In this document: positions 32,332-43,035 of the stretch, one piece after another
Layout: the number at the start of each line of letters is the position of its first letter
Position numbering within the stretch: position 1 is the stretch's first letter
Assembly (NCBI GenBank): GCA_936450465.1
Contig: OW388297.1
Location: 30,088,387-30,152,386, forward strand
Origin: Gibbula magus
Taxonomy: Eukaryota; Mollusca; Gastropoda; Trochida; Trochidae
Direction: 5' to 3'
Length of the DNA stretch: 64,000 nucleotides
Notes under the pieces: model-generated
What the model saw: the letters and a program-made list of their open reading frames with translations, nothing else
Told to the model about the DNA's origin: nothing
The model's database searches: none
Program-made: the position numbers and the translations under genes

Positions 32332-33673
32332 TTATGTCCCCCGAAATTTTTTTCGGGAGACATAATGTTTTCGCCTCCGTCCGTTATTCCGTTATTCCAT
32401 TATTCCATTATTCCGTTATTCCGTTATTCAGAAATGCTTTCTTTTCCGGGCCATATCTCAAAAACCATTCAATATTTTTTCTGGTTAGACCTAGTGGTGG
32501 AGTGGTGCCTTTTGCTATTTTGGTTATTCTGAATTTTTTTTTTTTCTGGTTTCCATGGAAACAATTTTAACTTAGTGCAAATTGGGGGTAGGGACCTTTT
32601 CCGGCCTCTATTTCAAAATCTACTTAGTATTTCTTTACAAAACTTGGTATGTTGTTAGACCTAGTGGAGGAGTGGTGCCTTTTGCTATTTTGGTTATTCT
32701 GATTTATTTTTTTTCTGGTTTCCATGGAAACAATTTGAACTTAGTGCATATTGAGGGTAGGGACCTTTTCCGGCCTCTATCTCCAAAACCGTTCAATATT
32801 TTTTCACCAAACTTGGTATTTGCTTAGACCTATTGATAAAGTGGTGCCTTTTGCTACTTTGGCTATTCTGATTTTTAAATTTTTCTGGTTTCCATGGAAA
32901 CAATTTGAACTTAGTGCAAATTGGGTGTAGGGACCTTTTCCGGCCTCTATTTCAAAATCTACTTAGTATTTCTTTACGAAACTTGGTATGTGGTTAGACC
33001 TAGTGGTGGAGTTGTGCCTTTTGCTATTTTGGTTATTCTGAAATTTTATCTTTTTCTGGTTTCCATGGAAACAATTTGAACTTAGTGCATATTGAGGGTA
33101 GGGACCTTTTCCGGCCTCTATCTCCAAAACCGTTCAAAATTTTTTCACCAAACTTCGTATTTGCTTAGACCTAGTGATAAAGTGGTGCCTTTTGCTACTT
33201 TGTCTATTCTGATTTTTTAATTTTTACTGGTTTCCATGGCAACAATTTCAACTTAGTGCATTTTGGGGCAGGGACGTTTTCCGGCCTCTATTTCAAAATC
33301 TATCAATTATTTCTTTACGAAACTGGGTATGTGGTTACACCTAGTGGTGGAGTGGTGCCTTTTGCTATTTTGGTTATTCTGAATTTGTTTTTTCTTTTCT
33401 GGTTTCCATGGAAACAATTTGAACTTAGTGCATAGACCTTTTCCGGTCTCCAAAACCATTCAATATTGTTTCACCAAACTTTGTATTTGCTTTGACCAAG
33501 TGATAGAGTGGTGCCTTTTGCTACTTTGGCTATTCTGAAATTTTTATTTTTCGTTATTAATGCAGTATTGAACTTAGTGCTTAGCATAAGTGAAAAATAA
33601 GGGTAATATGACAAGGTTGGATTGAAAGTTGGAGCGGGGGACATCACAGTGCATCACATGCACATATTTCTAG
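32332..33673 (+). mobile_element. Helitron-like family C element, complete
   Basis: The head palindrome TTATGTCCCCCGAAA / TTTCGGGAGACATAA is followed by 'ccgttattccgttattcc'. About seven ~170-bp monomers follow, alternating two subtypes ('ccggcctctatttcaaaatc' and 'ccggcctctatctccaaaac'). A unique tail 'gcagtattgaacttagtgc' leads to 'gcgggggacatcacagtgc', a GTGCA/TGCAC hairpin and CTAG at 33673. The alternating subtypes suggest a higher-order repeat of two monomers. Confidence 0.8.
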
Positions 33674-33890
33674 TTTGATATATACTCAGCGGCATTTGAG
33701 CCAAACAGGTAATATATATATACTGGAAATATTAATGCCTAGTAATCAATCATTTTAGCTCCTATAATACTAATCTCTAGATCCCAAATGGCTTATTTAG
33801 TCTAAGTTAAAGTGTAATAAGTCAAAAGGAAGAACTTATCCATTTAAATTACCGGTAGGCAAGGATAGGTACACAACTAATTTGACATAT
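33674..33890 (+). repeat. ~195-bp tandem unit, one diverged copy
   Basis: 'gagccaaacaggtaatatat', 'tgcctagtaatcaatc' and 'gatcccaaatggcttattta' follow the same order as the array at 23930-24612. Confidence 0.55.
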
Positions 33891-34400
33891 ATTCTTCACT
33901 AAAGAGTTCCGAACTGAAGAGTTCCACACCATCGTCGCTTTATACATCGCACCATTTTCTTTCAATACCGATAACTGTTTTACCCTCTAACATAATAATA
34001 TTTTGTGTAAACTTTAATAATAAATAGCAAATTTGAGAAAACAAAATATGCAAAAAATATGCTACGGCGGCTATAAGGTCAAGCTAATCTTTTGTAACAA
34101 TGATTTGAATAGTGAATTTTCTCAAGGAGTATTCAGTGGACTTTTGTCTTGAAATGCTGCACACCTAAGAGCTGAAATATTGTTGGGAGAGTTACCTTGC
34201 ACTTACATTATATTTGGTCTTGAAACAAAGATGCTTTATCTGAACTATTTAATTAGCCTGATTGAGCTACAGAGTCCATTGTTCACCTTTTTCAATTACT
34301 GGTATTGTAATTAACTGTAAAAGTTTATCTGAAAGTTCTCATTTTAATATTCAAACATAAGTGAAAGATATATTTTTAAATACCCATAATTGTTTTTTTG
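33891..34400. other. Spacer with an orphan family A 3' end
   Basis: Mostly unassigned AT-rich sequence. At about 34256-34290 'gcctgattgagctacagag' followed by a T-rich tract is a decayed family A 3' signature on the plus strand. Confidence 0.4.
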
Positions 34401-34408
34401 TTTTAGGA

Positions 34409-34462
34409 GCTAATGTCGGCAAGAACATACAAGAAGATAAACCACAAAGGATGAAGGCATAA
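34409..34462 (+). other. Possible short terminal exon
   Basis: A strong polypyrimidine acceptor 'tttttttgttttag' ends at about 34407. Downstream, one frame is open for 17 codons and reads ANVGKNIQEDKPQRMKA before TAA; its hydrophilic composition is protein-like. No family was recognised and no upstream exon was found. A second frame is open for about as long, so the evidence is weak. Confidence 0.2.
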
Positions 34463-35149
34463 GCTCTTGTAAATGATAATGATTATTACATCTGTATTGT
34501 AATGTATCAAATTTGACATTTCATGGTTATTAAAATTGTTTCACTCACTAATAACTTTTGTTTTTAATAGTGTTTTATACACAAAATTACAGTGCATGGC
34601 TGTAAAAGGTTAACATCAATGCCTTCGGAGGTTTTACTGAAAACATGAGTATTTCAAATTATTTGTTGTGATTTGTGACATACCTAGTACTAAATACAGC
34701 AATCTTACATTCATGCTATGTTACTGTAAAATTTAATGCAGCATTGTTGTAAATGATTTGTTGTATAAGTTATTGTAAAGAAATGACTGTTCATTCTCTG
34801 GGTTTCTTTCTGGACCAGAAATCAAAAAGCATATATCCAAGCTCAATGAAACTTGCCTTTTGAGATTTTCAACTTCTTTGGTGTATTGTCTTTAGCCATT
34901 TACACGAGCAATAACTTAAAATTGTGTTTCCAGACCAAAACTCAAAAAGTGCAAGGCCCAGCACAATGAAGTATGGTATTTTGAGAATTCATCATGTGTA
35001 GACATGGCTTTTTCGGGTTTTGAAATACTTTAGAACTATAATTTTTGTTGTTTTCATGGAAATACAATGTTTTAAAAAATTCCCGGACTAAAACTGAAGA
35101 ACTGCTTTTCAACTTTTTAAATTGTGTTTCCCGAGCAAAATGATTTTTT
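34463..35149. other. AT-rich stretch with Helitron-like monomer remnants
   Basis: Phrases such as 'ctggaccagaaatcaaaaag' and 'gctcaatgaaacttg' at 34812-35090 resemble Helitron-like monomers of other families here, without visible ends. Otherwise nothing was recognised. Confidence 0.35.
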
Positions 35150-36201
35150 ATACCCCCGCTACGAAGTAGTCGGGGTTATATAGCGGTCAGCTCGTCCGTC
35201 CGTGCGTCCGTCCGGTTTTTGTTCCGCTCATAATTCTGAAACCAGTTGCTCAAATTTTACGAAACTTGATATGTACAATCACCATGATGTGTACATCTGC
35301 CTTTTGTATGTTTCATACCCTCATTTGCATAATTTATGCAAATTTTCTCTGTTTTCGACTTTGCCATTCACAGTTTTTGTTCCACTCATAACTCAAATAC
35401 TAATTGTTCAAATGTCTTGTAACTTGATACATATAATCACCACGATGTGTAAATCTGCCTTTTGTATGTTTCATACCCTCATTTGCATAATTTATGCAAA
35501 TTTTCTCCGTTTTCAACTTTGCCTTTCGCAGTTTTTGTTCCACTCATAACTCAAATACTAATTCTTCAAATGTCTTGTAACTTGATATATATAATCACCG
35601 TGATGTGTACATCTGCCTTTTGTATGTTTCATAACCTCATTTGCATAATTTATGCAAATTTTCTCCGTTTTCGACTTTGCCATTCACAGTTTTTGTTCCA
35701 CTCATAACTCAAATACTAATTCTTCAAATGTCTTGTAACTTGATACATATAATCACCGTGATGTGTACATCTGCCTTTTGTATGTTTCATACCCTCAGTT
35801 GCATAATTTATGCAAATTTTCTCCGTTTTCGACTTAACCATTCACACTTTTTGTTCCACTCATAACTCTGAAACCAGTTGTTCAAATGTTACGAAACTTG
35901 ATATGTACAATCACCACGATGTGTACATCTGCCTTTTGTATGTTTCATACCCTCATTTGCGTATTTGTATGTTTCATACCCTCATTTGCATATTTAATGC
36001 CATTTTTTAAAAATTTCGACTTTTACTTCTAAAACATGCTTACAAGTGTAATACTTACTCTGCTTTATAATACTTATATATAATGGTCTGTTTATACAAA
36101 AGTTTAAACATTGATGCCCTTTTGCTATTTTCAAACATTTCTATTTGACCAATGTTAAAAGCGGGGGTATCATGAGTGAGCTGTGCTCACTAATTCTCTT
36201 G
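35150..36201 (+). mobile_element. Helitron-like family F element, complete
   Basis: The head is TACCCCCGCTACGAAGTAG with TCGGGGTTATA, then 'cgtccgtccgtgcgtccgtc'. About five 157-158-bp monomers follow ('tgccttttgtatg' near 35299, 35457, 35614, 35772, 35930; each with 'ttgcataatttatgcaaat', itself palindromic). The subterminal 'gcgggggtatcatgag' repeats the head, followed by a GTGAGCtgtGCTCAC hairpin and 'tctcttg' at 36201. The 66-115-codon ORFs here are monomer read-throughs. Confidence 0.8.
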
Positions 36202-37065
36202 TTTTATATGTACCCTCTAGCTTTAACATTTCTTTTTAGATTTTTTTTAAATGCAACGCTTCCAGAACACATTTTAAAATTTAAGGGTGAGATTCATGCA
36301 GCTTGTGAGAAACAATATTCTTGTGAAGTTCGAAATGTGTACTGATGATTTGAATAGCTCATTTCAGGATTTATTGAAGAGTGAAGCTTCATAATCATTG
36401 TTTAACTTATTCCACTTGGTCGACCCCAGCTGTCGTCTTGTTTTTTTGGGTTGTTTGACTGACCAACAAAAGAGACATTTGGTGAAGCTAGCTTCTATTG
36501 CTTGAAAGATATGCAAGGAAAAATTAAATATTTCTTGAAACGTTTTCTAACCATGAGAATAACATTTTTATATATATATAAACTGAACAATATTAGTAAG
36601 GGATGTTGTAATAGTTATTAATGTACAGATAAATGTAAAGATAAATGGGTCAGCAAACAAACATATCATTATTTATCATTTCAAAATATACATAATATCC
36701 TAACTAGTTTGGTCCAAGATAATTAGGTCAAATAAAACAAACATGTGTAGATGATTATCACATTGGTAATGAATTGTTAAGCTAGGATTTATCTATGTGA
36801 GATATGCTGTGGATAAAATGACTTTCATGACGTTCATTCTGAGCAATGTTGCCATGGATACCACAAAAACTAAATTTCCAATAAGATTTGCAATAGCATC
36901 AACAGCCTATATCAAAATTAGTGAAGTGATCAAACATGTATAGTTTGGAAAATCTGCTTCTTTCTAAATCTCATTTTTTTAAAAAAACAAAAAAACTTTT
37001 CCATTGAAATTGCTAAAAAGAATTTTAACAAAAGGCACATTAATGGGTGATTGTTATTCTTTTTC
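36202..37065. other. No feature recognised
   Basis: AT-rich sequence with a short (TA)n near 36572. No gene or known repeat. Confidence 0.4.
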
Positions 37066-37272
37066 AGAAGGGATCCTCCTTGGGGTACATATAGCATAAA
37101 AATCCTATTTTTTGAGTTATGACAGTTAGAATTTAATATTTTTAATAAGATAACCGTAAAAATAATAAATTACTAAAAAATAAACATTTGGACCACCCTA
37201 AGTGGGCCCCAACCCTGGCGGTTGCTAGGTACGCCAGGGGCAGGTAACTCTAACTCACCACTTATAAATCTT
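37066..37272 (-). mobile_element. Partial copy of the CCCCAAGGAGGATCC MITE
   Basis: It is the reverse complement, with small differences, of about 61653-61855 ('ggatcctccttggggtac' through 'ccaaccctggcggttgctag' to 'actcaccacttataaat'). It is cut at about 37272; the matching outer end present at 61566 is missing here. The cut could mark the left edge of the DIRS-like element or an older deletion. Confidence 0.7.
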
Positions 37273-37827
37273 TCATTGAAGAGTCAAGACGTGTTAGTTT
37301 TCTTCAGTTACTTTGTCGCAGATTCTAAGAAAATGGACCAAGATCCCAATACTGTAGGAGTGGTAACCTTTTCTTCTATGGTCTCGGCAGAGTTCTCAAT
37401 TCATTGTCGCATTCTTACCTCGTAATTTAGTTTTTCTTGGCATACGTGAGTCAGTTGGGCCACGTGGCGGGGAAAAACGCCCATCATGGCGGCCCTTTTT
37501 TATTTTTCGTATCTCTTTTTACAGAGTTCGAAAAGATTATAGGGTTGTTCATTTTGGTTTACGATAGGTTTATGTAGGATGCACGACGGTTTCCATCCCT
37601 TTCTGGTCAATTTTTTGTCTGATTGGGATTGGCACTTAGTCGTTTTTTCATGTCAGCCATGTTTGTTTACATGCCTTTCATTCAGGCATCAGGTACGTAT
37701 CGATGGCTTGCATTTATTATTATCATATGCAGGACTAATATAACTACCTCTGCCGGGGTCTTTTTGCATTTGTTTATGTTTACATATGCACATACCTACC
37801 CCACCCCCTGTTTGCCTCACACTCTGA

Positions 37828-39659
37828 TTGTTGGATTTTCAGTCCTTCACTCAGTGTTCGGGGTGTAGTGTCAAACTGCCTCCTGCTGATAGGCACGACA
37901 AGTGTCTTCGTTGCCTGGCCGAAGATGGCCATGATGACAGCAGCTGTGACATCTGCCTGCAGTTCACCCCCAAGGCGCGGAAATCTAGGCACGCAGATCT
38001 GGCCTACTACTTTAAGTTGATCAGAGAGGGGACCGATGTCTCTAAAGTGGATCCCCCCTCTAAAGCTAAACGCAAGGCCAGTAAGGGCAAGGGCACTGGT
38101 AAGGGCAGTTCCAACGAGGTCAAGACTCGCTCTCCTCCTCCTCCTTATCTCGTATCAGAGGAGGAGGTTGAGTTACAGCCCCCTGTCCTGGAGAGACAGG
38201 TTCCCTTTTCCCCTGCACCTTTTGACATTAACCAGTTCACTACTATCTTGCAAGAGCAGATGAAGGATATGTTAGCTGAGGCGGTCTCGGGGCTCCGTAA
38301 GGAGTTCCAGGCGCCGAGGTTGACGGACCCGGATGCTTCAAAGTAGCCCCGAGTCCCTAGTGGCTAAGGTGGCGCCGGGGGTGGCGGCAACCAAGGCTCC
38401 GACCAAGGTGCCGCCGGCTACGCCGTCCACCTCAGGAGCCTCTCGGCACACTAAGACCCCAGCCTCGGAGCCGTGCACCGAGCCTGGGTCCACGGGGCCG
38501 GGTTCGGGGGTGGTTTCGGAAGCTGTGGGGCAGACTGTGCTGACACCCATTGTTCACATCAGGTCCTCCTCTCCCATCGATCCAGTTGACGATTCCTCCT
38601 TGGAGGCCTCCGTCTTCTCGGATCGGAGGGATGAGGAGGACATGGAAGACCTCATGGAGGTTGATGATGTGGATGATGAGGTGGACGCTAGGGATGTCCC
38701 CCTCGATCCAGCTTTCGCCCTGAGGCAGATGCGCGATAGGATCGCTTTAGCTCTGCCTCAGGTGGTCATACCGCCCCCGGCCCCGACCTCCTCTGGATTT
38801 CGGCTTCCGGGGGACAATTTTTCGGTCCCGAAGGTTGCACAGGTGCAGCTGAGCCTGCTCCCGTCCCTCGAGGCTTAGAGCATCTCTCCCCAGCTGTCTG
38901 GCACCAGGGTACGGGTGGATTGCCTGGTGAAGAGGTACCAGATTGGCAGGGAGGGTTTGTTTGACGTCCCGGGGGTAGGTGAGTACGTGCTCGCCCTCAC
39001 CTCCCTTGCAGGGTCTGGGACCCATATCCTTCTGGGGAAGCAAGGACGCCGGGTACCTCCCTTCACCCAGCAAGCCTCGCTTCTGCGCTCGGCGTATAGG
39101 TCCTTCGAGGATACCTATCGAACGCAGCGCAGCAGGTGCGAGTGAGCGTGCATGGGGCCTATCTCTCGGCTCTGCAGTCGGAGCTAGTAGGGAGGTTAGG
39201 AGACCCCGAGCCCGACTCGGTGGTGCTCCTTTCACAATCGGTGGGGGTAGGGACCAATCTGGCGCAGCGAGCCAGTTGATGGTCGCCGTTATGGGCATGC
39301 GGCGTCTCTGGCTGTCGACTGCGTCGGCAGGCCAGGACACCCATGCGCGGCTCCTTGCTTTGCCTTTCCGGTTGGGGGATTCCCTCTTCCCGGGAGCACA
39401 GCAGGTGCTGAAGGACGCGGTGGAGGTGGCGAACGTTTGCAAGGACACTGAGCTCCTTACGAAACCGCCACCTACCAAGAAGACCAAGCGTCAATGGCCC
39501 AAGGCTTCCCAGACTCTGTCGGCGGGAGAGGCTGAGGACTGGGTCAGACCACTGAACCAGTTCCCAGGCCAGAAGTGTAGGGGCGGTAAGCAGACTCGAG
39601 GGGGAAAGGCTTCACGGAGGCCTTTTCGGGGGGTTCGGAAGCCCAATCAGGGTTCCTAA
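37828..39659 (+). pseudogene. DIRS-like ORF1 (gag-like), multiply frameshifted
   Basis: The product is presumably the structural (gag-like) protein. The first 172 codons contain a Cys/His cluster (CSGC, CLRC, CDIC at about residues 10-45) that could bind zinc, followed by a Lys/Gly- and Pro-rich linker. The open frame then shifts near 38340 into a Pro/Ser/Thr-rich and acidic stretch. It hits TAG at 38876-38878, resumes in the same frame to 39145, shifts near 39127 and again near 39276, and ends in a Lys/Arg/Gly-rich basic tail at 39657-39659. At least three frameshifts and one stop make this copy non-functional unless some are sequencing errors. Conservation of the basic tail just before the RT region fits ORF1 of this order. 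Confidence 0.65.
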
Positions 39660-39661
39660 CC

Positions 39662-41784
39662 CCGCCTGTCCCCGAGGTGTCTCCCAAAATTCCGGCAGCC
39701 CGAGAGCTGCCGGAGACGGGGGTTTACTGTCTGCTACCCAGCATCCCAGTAGGCGGGCGTCTGTCAGGGTTCCTTCCGGCTTGGTCGAAGGTAACCGACA
39801 ACCCCTGGGTCCTGTCCACGCTCAGGGACAGCACCTGCCTCGGTGGAGAGTAGCGCCACCAGTCTTCTCCGGGATACGGTACACTCCGGTCCCCTCTGTG
39901 CCGGAGAAGGCCAAAATCCTCAGGTCCGAACTGCGAGCACTGCTCCAGAAATCGGCCATAGAGGTGGTACCCCCAGGTCAGGAACAGAGTGGCTATTACT
40001 CCACCTACTTCATTGTTACCAAGAAGGACAGGGGTTTCAGACCGATTCTCAACCTTGAGTATCTCAACAGGAAGATAGAGGTTCCATCGTACAAGATGGA
40101 GACTCTGAGGTCGGTCATAGCGTCCGTAGAGGCAAACGAGTGGCTTTCCTCGATAGACCTCAAGGACGCATATCTCCATGTCCCCATGCACCCAGAATTC
40201 AAGAAATATCTGAGGTTTGCGTTCGACGGGACATGTTACCAGTTCAGGGTTCTACCCTTCGGCATCTCAACGGCGCCGAGGGTGTTCACGAAGCTAATGC
40301 TGATTCCTGCTCAGGTCGCCAGGGCACGAGGTCGGTTTTGCCACCCGTACCTGGACGATTGGTTGGTCAGGGCGCTGTCTCAGGCTCTGAACCAGGCGGC
40401 CACCATGGAGATTATCAGTTTACTGGTATCCCTGGGCTGGATAATCAACCTGAAGAAATCGGACCTGAAGCCCACTCAGGATCAGATCTTTCTCGGGGCC
40501 AGGTTCGACACGGTTCTGGCGAGAGTCTCTCTCGCTCCAGACCGGGTTCTGAAGGTTCAGAGAGCCACGCTTTTGTTCCTAGAGTCCCACAGTCACACTG
40601 CTCGCAGATGGCTCCAGTTACTGGGGTTCATGGCGGCAACAGTAAACGTGGTGTTCCGAGCTCGACTTCGGATGAGACCGGTTCAACAGGCCCTAGCCGG
40701 TCTGTGGTCTCATTCCGAGAGTTACGAGAAGCAGCTCGAGACTCCGGGGTGGCTCTCGCCGCATCTTTTGTGATGGACCAGTACAGAGAACCTCTCGAGG
40801 GGTATCTCTCTGGTGACGCCAGTGCCCTCGTGCACAGTCCAAACAGACGCTTCGCTCTCGGGCTGGGGAGGGGTCTTAGGACCCCATTCGGCGTCGGGTC
40901 TTTGGTCCCAGGCCGAGGCCAGCCTGCACATCAACGTGCTAGAGCTGAAGGCAGTCAGGCTGGTGTTCGAACGCTTTCTGCAGAGGCTTCATCATCAAGT
41001 GGTTCGTCTAGAAATGGACAACCAGACAGCCATGTCGTACATCCTGAAGCAAGGAGGGACTGTGTCCCCAGCACTACTTCAGGAGTCATGGGAGTTTCTC
41101 CTGTGGTGCGACAAGTTCGACATCACAGTCCTCCCGGTTTACCTTCCGGGGGTGGACAATGTGAGGGCGGACGCGCTTTCGCGCAGAATCCTAGCCCCAC
41201 ACGAATGGAAGCTCGACCCGGAGATATTCGCAACTATCTCCCGGTTGTTCGGGTTATTCCAGGTGTATCTGTTTGCGTCAGAGACGAACAAGCAGACACC
41301 AGTGTATTGCTCCCGGCTGCCAGACCCAAGGGCGGTGGCCGCAGATGCATTCGCGCTAGACTGGACCGGCAGAGTTCTGTGGGCCTTCCCACCGGTTCCT
41401 CTGATCTCCAGGGTCCTGTCACAGCTAGCGGTTCAGCCGGCTCGTCTGCTTGTGCTGCTCGCGCCGCTGTGGAAAGCGCAGTCCTGGTTTCCACTGGTAC
41501 TCAGGTTTCTGGTTTTGCCACCTGTGCTGTTACCATGTCAACCAGGACTGCTGGCTCAGGAGGGCAAGTCACACCCCAAACCAGAGGTTCAATGGGTGGC
41601 TTGGCCTCTATCCGGAATCGCCTCCAAGAGGACGGTATTCCTGCACGAGTTGCAGACACAATACTGGCTTCGCAGAGGGTTTCGACAAACGTTCAGTACG
41701 AAGATAGATGGGCCTGTTATGCGCGCTGGTGTAGAGGTAGAGGGCTGCCAGATCCCTTTTCTACGTCTCAAGTGGCGGTTCTAG
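39662..41784 (+). pseudogene. DIRS-like reverse transcriptase / RNase H, frameshift and stop
   Basis: A leader in one frame (GGRLSGFLPAWSKVTDNPWV, near 39750-39810) shifts at about 39830 into the main frame. The RT core holds IDLKDAYLHVPM (motif A), LPFGISTAP (motif B) and the catalytic YLDD at about 40345. A TGA at 40771-40773 interrupts the frame. Beyond it RNase H is complete, with Asp in QTDASLSGWGG, Glu in NVLELKAVR, Asp in LEMDNQTAM and a final Asp in NVRADALSR. The DIRS-order linker DLFAS-like block (here YLFASETNKQTPVY) and the APLW..QSWFP block follow, ending at 41784. Domain order and the overlap with the recombinase frame are as expected. With the stop and shift it cannot make a full-length enzyme. 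Confidence 0.85.
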
Positions 41785-42674
41785 AATTCCTTCAGTCTAG
41801 ACTTGATGCTGGCTTGGCCGCATCAACAGTCAGGAGATATTCTACAGCCATCTCTGCCTTCCACATACCGGTAGATGGTGCTCTCCTAGGGGCCCATCCC
41901 CTGGTCCAGCGCTTCTTAGCGGGTGTGGACAGAATCCGACCTCCAGTGAGGCGGATCAGCCCTTCATGGGATCTATCTGTTGTACTAGATTGGTTGTCAG
42001 GACCCAAATTTGTGAACCTGGCAAACCTTTCACTACAGTTACTAACATGGAAGACAGCCTTCCTTGTGGCGGTCACTTCCGGCAGGCGGGTAGGAGACAT
42101 CCATGCAATGTCCTCCGATCCCGAACTGACTGTCTTTCATAGGGACAGAGTCAGCATTAGACTGCCGGATACTTATCGCCCGAAGGTCGATCATTCTTTC
42201 CATGTTACTACCCCTATTGAGCTGCCCGCGCTACACCAGCCGGCAGCGTCGGGCTCAGTAAGTTTACGCCCTCATATTCTTGATGTGCGGAGAACTCTCA
42301 AGAAATACTTGTCCAGAACTGCCTCGGTCAGAAAGGACAAGCAACTGTTTTGTTGCTACGGCGGAGTCAGCCCAGGGGCTCCTGCCTCCAAGCAGACTAT
42401 ATCACGGTGGATTGTGTCAGCCATAGTACTGGCTTACGTCCACAAGGGCATGAGCCCGCCTGAAGGTCTGAAGGCTCATTCGGTTAAGGCAGTAGCGACG
42501 TCAAAAGCGTTCGCTGCGGCCCTGCCCATTGAAGAGATCTGCTACGCAGCTATCTGGAGCCGTCCGAGCACGTTCATTCGGCATTACAGTTGGATATGCG
42601 CTCCAGGGAACGGGCTCGGTTCGGTCAGACAGTTCTCTCCAGTGGGCAGAGTCATAACTCCTCTAGCTGAATGA
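41535..42674 (+). CDS. DIRS-like tyrosine recombinase
   Basis: The open frame from ATG 41535 is 379 codons. It extends much further upstream in the same frame, but that part overlaps RT/RNase H out of frame and is not counted. The N-terminal SAM-like core-binding region (about residues 30-130) is followed by the catalytic domain. SGRRVGDIHAM carries the first Arg. LKAHSVKAVATS is at the box where the family has HxxR, here HxxK. WSRPSTFIRHYSW carries the final Tyr nucleophile. Enzymes of this type insert circular cDNA by strand exchange without target duplication. The Arg-to-Lys difference in the second Arg position could weaken activity. The frame is intact although the other two ORFs are broken. 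Confidence 0.8.
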   Translation: MSTRTAGSGGQVTPQTRGSMGGLASIRNRLQEDGIPARVADTILASQRVSTNVQYEDRWACYARWCRGRGLPDPFSTSQVAVLEFLQSRLDAGLAASTVRRYSTAISAFHIPVDGALLGAHPLVQRFLAGVDRIRPPVRRISPSWDLSVVLDWLSGPKFVNLANLSLQLLTWKTAFLVAVTSGRRVGDIHAMSSDPELTVFHRDRVSIRLPDTYRPKVDHSFHVTTPIELPALHQPAASGSVSLRPHILDVRRTLKKYLSRTASVRKDKQLFCCYGGVSPGAPASKQTISRWIVSAIVLAYVHKGMSPPEGLKAHSVKAVATSKAFAAALPIEEICYAAIWSRPSTFIRHYSWICAPGNGLGSVRQFSPVGRVITPLAE

Positions 42675-42856
42675 GCTTTCTGAGGTTGTTTTTAACTTTG
42701 CCACTGTTGCTGTTAGTACTAACAAAGTGGTGCACTCCCGATAAGAGAATCAAATAAAACCCTGCATAAAAGGACAGGGGGCTGTTTCTCAGGGTTTAGT
42801 ACGGGTGTTTTATACTATATTTTTTGTATCCCTCCCGTAGTCCTTTTCCAAAAAAA

Positions 42857-42874
42857 GGGGGGGGGGGGGGGGGG
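42857..42874 (+). repeat. Poly-G run
   Basis: Eighteen consecutive G bases preceded by seven A bases, just after the DIRS-like 3' region. Such a run is prone to slippage and to sequencing error. Confidence 0.9.
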
Positions 42875-43035
42875 TTGCATTTTGCTTAAGATAAAATAAC
42901 GCCTGTTTTGAAGGCTATTTTGTCAGTATTCCCTGATCCACAGGCACGCTCCATCCCTCGGATTCGGCCTTACGGTGTTCAGGTTAGTTGCTCCTTTTTT
43001 CTCAGATTTAAGAAATTATCTGCGAGCATTTATAT

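Larger units (their letters stand above)
37440..42840 (+). mobile_element. DIRS/Ngaro-type tyrosine-recombinase retrotransposon (decayed)
   Basis: Gag-like, reverse transcriptase/RNase H and tyrosine recombinase regions occur in this order on one strand, the last two overlapping in different frames. This is the diagnostic layout of DIRS-order elements, which integrate by a recombinase rather than a DDE integrase. The region is GC-richer than its surroundings (roughly 37.8-42.7 kb). Terminal repeats were not resolved on either side, so DIRS versus Ngaro cannot be settled and the outer coordinates are approximate. An 18-G run lies at 42857-42874. A BEL/Pao element inserted at 43036 may have split the right terminus. 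Confidence 0.85.

Noticed and set aside
35202..36010. Repeated ORFs rich in Cys, Phe and Ile
   Set aside because: Read-throughs of the 157-bp family F monomer.
35150..36201. CRISPR-like regular repeats
   Set aside because: Monomers are directly abutting with no variable spacers, the unit is ~157 bp, and the genome is eukaryotic.
38747..39487. 246-codon minus-strand ORF in the gag-like region
   Set aside because: Shadow of GC-rich coding sequence on the plus strand; no motif.
40140..41534. N-terminal part of an 844-codon open frame
   Set aside because: It lies out of frame over well-conserved RT/RNase H and is rich in Gly/Ser/Arg without motifs. Only the part from about 41535 is recombinase.
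37440..43035. Terminal or split direct repeats for the DIRS-like element
   Set aside because: I compared both flanks by eye and found no convincing match, so the element's exact ends and the DIRS-versus-Ngaro choice are left open.
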